Source: JANWKA01 sp035533815 (GTDB taxonomy: Bacteria > Bacteroidota > Bacteroidia > Chitinophagales > Chitinophagaceae). From it: DNA of 64,000 bases. The position numbers and the translations under genes were made by a program. Positions 62,445 to 64,000 of this stretch are shown piece after piece. The notes beneath the pieces were generated by a model. It saw nothing but the letters and a program-made list of their open reading frames with translations. It was not told the origin of the DNA and ran no database searches. Where the stretch lies: assembly GCA_035533815.1 (NCBI GenBank), contig DATLTB010000045.1, forward strand, positions 1 to 64,000. Direction: 5' to 3'. Numbering within the stretch: position 1 is the first letter of the stretch; every line of letters starts with the position of its first letter.

Positions 62445-63581
62445 ATGGCTAAAAGGGGAAAAAAGAGAAAAATCAGGATTTGGTGGATTGTATTGGGTTC
62501 ATTGCTGATCATTCTCATTGCAGCAAGGCTTGCCTTGCCATATATCTTACTCCGGGTGGTCAATAAGGAATTGACCAGGATTCCCGGTTACCAGGGACAT
62601 GTGAATGAAATTGATGTTTCTCTTTTTAGGGGAGCTTATACTCTGGAGATTGTCAAATTGGATAAGACCGGGGGTAAAGTACCAGTTCCTTTTTTCTCTG
62701 CTACCACCCTTGACCTATCCATACAATGGAAAGGACTTTTACACCACAGGATAGTAGGGCAGATTATTGTGGGCCATCCCATATTGAATTTTGTGAAAGG
62801 ACCCACGAAGGCAACATCCCAGACCAGGATTGATAGCAGTTGGATATCCGTCTTGAGTAAACTGATGCCTTTGAAAGTCAATCATTTTGAGATTATTGGC
62901 GGAGAGATCCATTACCGGGATTATTTCAGCAAGCCCAAAGTGGACCTATATACCAAAAATGTGCATATTGTAGCCAGTAACCTGTCCAATGTAAATCAGG
63001 ACAAAAACCTGCTGCCTTCCAACGTTACAGGTACGGCAGATATGTATGGCGGTCATGCCAGCCTGAATATGCGAATCAATGCCATGGACTCGCTACCTAC
63101 TTTTGAGGTCAAAGCAAAACTTCTGGGGTTGGATTTAACCAAACTGAATAATTTTCTGCAGGCCTATGCTAATTTTGATGTCAAGCAGGGCATTCTCAGC
63201 ATTTATACTGAAGCGGCAGCCAAGGAAGGATTGATTAACGGCTATGCCATGCCATTTATTAAAAACCTTAAGGTGGTCAACTGGAAGCAGGACAAGAAAA
63301 ATCCATTAAGGCTGGCCTGGGAAGCAGTTATCGGAGCAACTGCTTGGATATTCAAAAACCACCGGTTAAATCAACTGGCTACCCGAGCAACATTTGAAGG
63401 TGATATTAAAAATCCCGATGTCGATATCTGGTATATCATTGGTCAGACCTTGCGCAATGCTTTCATCCAGGCGCTATACCCATCCCTGGAAAATTCGGTT
63501 ACTTTGAATACCATCCATGTTAACAAGCATCAAAAACCGACCTGGCTGAGTAAGCAGTATTCAAAGACCCAAAAAAAGTAA
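62445..63581 (+). CDS. DUF748/AsmA-like envelope protein
   Basis: 378 residues: basic cytoplasmic N-terminus, one helix (WIVLGSLLIILIAARLALPYILL), and a large periplasmic region built of beta repeats (GYQGHVNEIDVSLFRGAYTLEIVKL, FEIIGGEIHYRDYFSKPKV, DVDIWYIIGQTLRNAF). Fits DUF748, a relative of the AsmA/TamB-type proteins involved in envelope lipid handling. Function not established. Confidence 0.82.
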   Translation: MAKRGKKRKIRIWWIVLGSLLIILIAARLALPYILLRVVNKELTRIPGYQGHVNEIDVSLFRGAYTLEIVKLDKTGGKVPVPFFSATTLDLSIQWKGLLHHRIVGQIIVGHPILNFVKGPTKATSQTRIDSSWISVLSKLMPLKVNHFEIIGGEIHYRDYFSKPKVDLYTKNVHIVASNLSNVNQDKNLLPSNVTGTADMYGGHASLNMRINAMDSLPTFEVKAKLLGLDLTKLNNFLQAYANFDVKQGILSIYTEAAAKEGLINGYAMPFIKNLKVVNWKQDKKNPLRLAWEAVIGATAWIFKNHRLNQLATRATFEGDIKNPDVDIWYIIGQTLRNAFIQALYPSLENSVTLNTIHVNKHQKPTWLSKQYSKTQKK

Positions 63582-64000
63582 TGTCCTGATGGGGAACCAG
63601 CAATTAAGTGGGGTGAGGCCGGCCGGAAAACCAGGAAGCCTGAATAAGATATGGCCCCATACCCTTCAGCCTTAGAAATCATTAAATTCCAATTTCTTCT
63701 TCGTTTTCCCCGAATTGACCATCAATTCGGATTAATTCCTCCGATTGGATTAACAGCATAGCTAAATGATCAGTAGTATTTTTCTGCGGAAATATTATTC
63801 CCTGTACTTATCAGGTACGTCACCCGGGTAATTTTTTTCAATGCGCTGAATCCCTTATCCGACTGGCATTAATTAAGTCAATATATAGCCGGATAACAAC
63901 CGGAGCAACCAGAGGCAGGTATGAAATTGGAAGGTATATGATCTATCCAAGGTCAGTAAAAACGGATAACAGATAACTTTAAATGAATTTGACATTTACC
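63582..64000. other. Intergenic sequence to the window end
   Basis: No reading frame, repeat or RNA gene of note in 419 bases. It is somewhat AT-rich towards the end. Confidence 0.4.

Overview
The window is chromosomal DNA of a Bacteroidota bacterium, most likely from the Chitinophagaceae. Evidence: a phylum-type primary sigma factor of about 290 residues, Bacteroidota promoters (TTTG, then 19-20 bases, then TAnnTTTG) ahead of rpoD, rplS and rpsP, a protein with a type IX secretion C-terminal domain, a START-like protein, and a TraE/F/G/J/K/M/N conjugation set of the Bacteroides type. The placement rests on protein recognition only; no 16S gene is present.

1-7.6 kb (mostly minus strand) is core: a partial lytic transglycosylase, gatA, tatA, rplS, trmD, rimM, rpsP, ffh and rpoD, with clear promoters and terminators. 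7.8-17.3 kb holds envelope and RNA-modification genes: a START-like protein, an LptF/G-type permease, a PAP2 phosphatase, an ArnT-like glycosyltransferase, rsmG, a GT2 glycosyltransferase, tgt and a secreted GH5 glycosidase. 17.4-25.5 kb has a TlpA-like thioredoxin, biotin carboxylase, ccmB-ccmC-ccmD, a glutamate dehydrogenase, a lone HsdR N-terminal-type nuclease-fold protein and kup. 26.3-38.3 kb has queA, ispD, a FemAB/GNAT-like gene with no standard start codon, a polyprenyl-phosphate sugar transferase, a Gfo/Idh oxidoreductase, radC, prs, rplY, a type IX cargo protein, an APC permease, pth and a fumarylacetoacetase-family protein.

38.3-49.8 kb is accessory and patchy. It has a decayed antitoxin/zeta-toxin pair, an intact hicAB pair, a transposase fragment, two large metabolic genes (a fused 2-oxoacid dehydrogenase E1 and a beta-propeller/phosphoesterase fusion), two small conserved genes, an intact hipBA pair, and a decayed serine recombinase. 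AT-rich stretches mark the toxin-antitoxin and recombinase parts.

49.8-60.05 kb is one long plus-strand operon for a Bacteroidota type IV secretion (conjugation) apparatus: an unnamed membrane protein, traE, traF, traG (VirB4-like ATPase), three tandem TraI-like exported proteins, traJ, traK, a small TraL-position protein, traM and traN. All reading frames are open, but no relaxase, coupling protein, TraO/P/Q or working integrase is visible. It begins behind an inverted repeat and a strong terminator-like leader hairpin. This stranded but intact secretion module, beside a dead recombinase and several toxin-antitoxin pairs, is the most interesting part of the window.

60.1-64 kb returns to ordinary genes: a metallophosphoesterase, a zinc-type/quinone oxidoreductase, a DUF202 membrane protein and a DUF748/AsmA-like protein, then about 420 bases with no gene.
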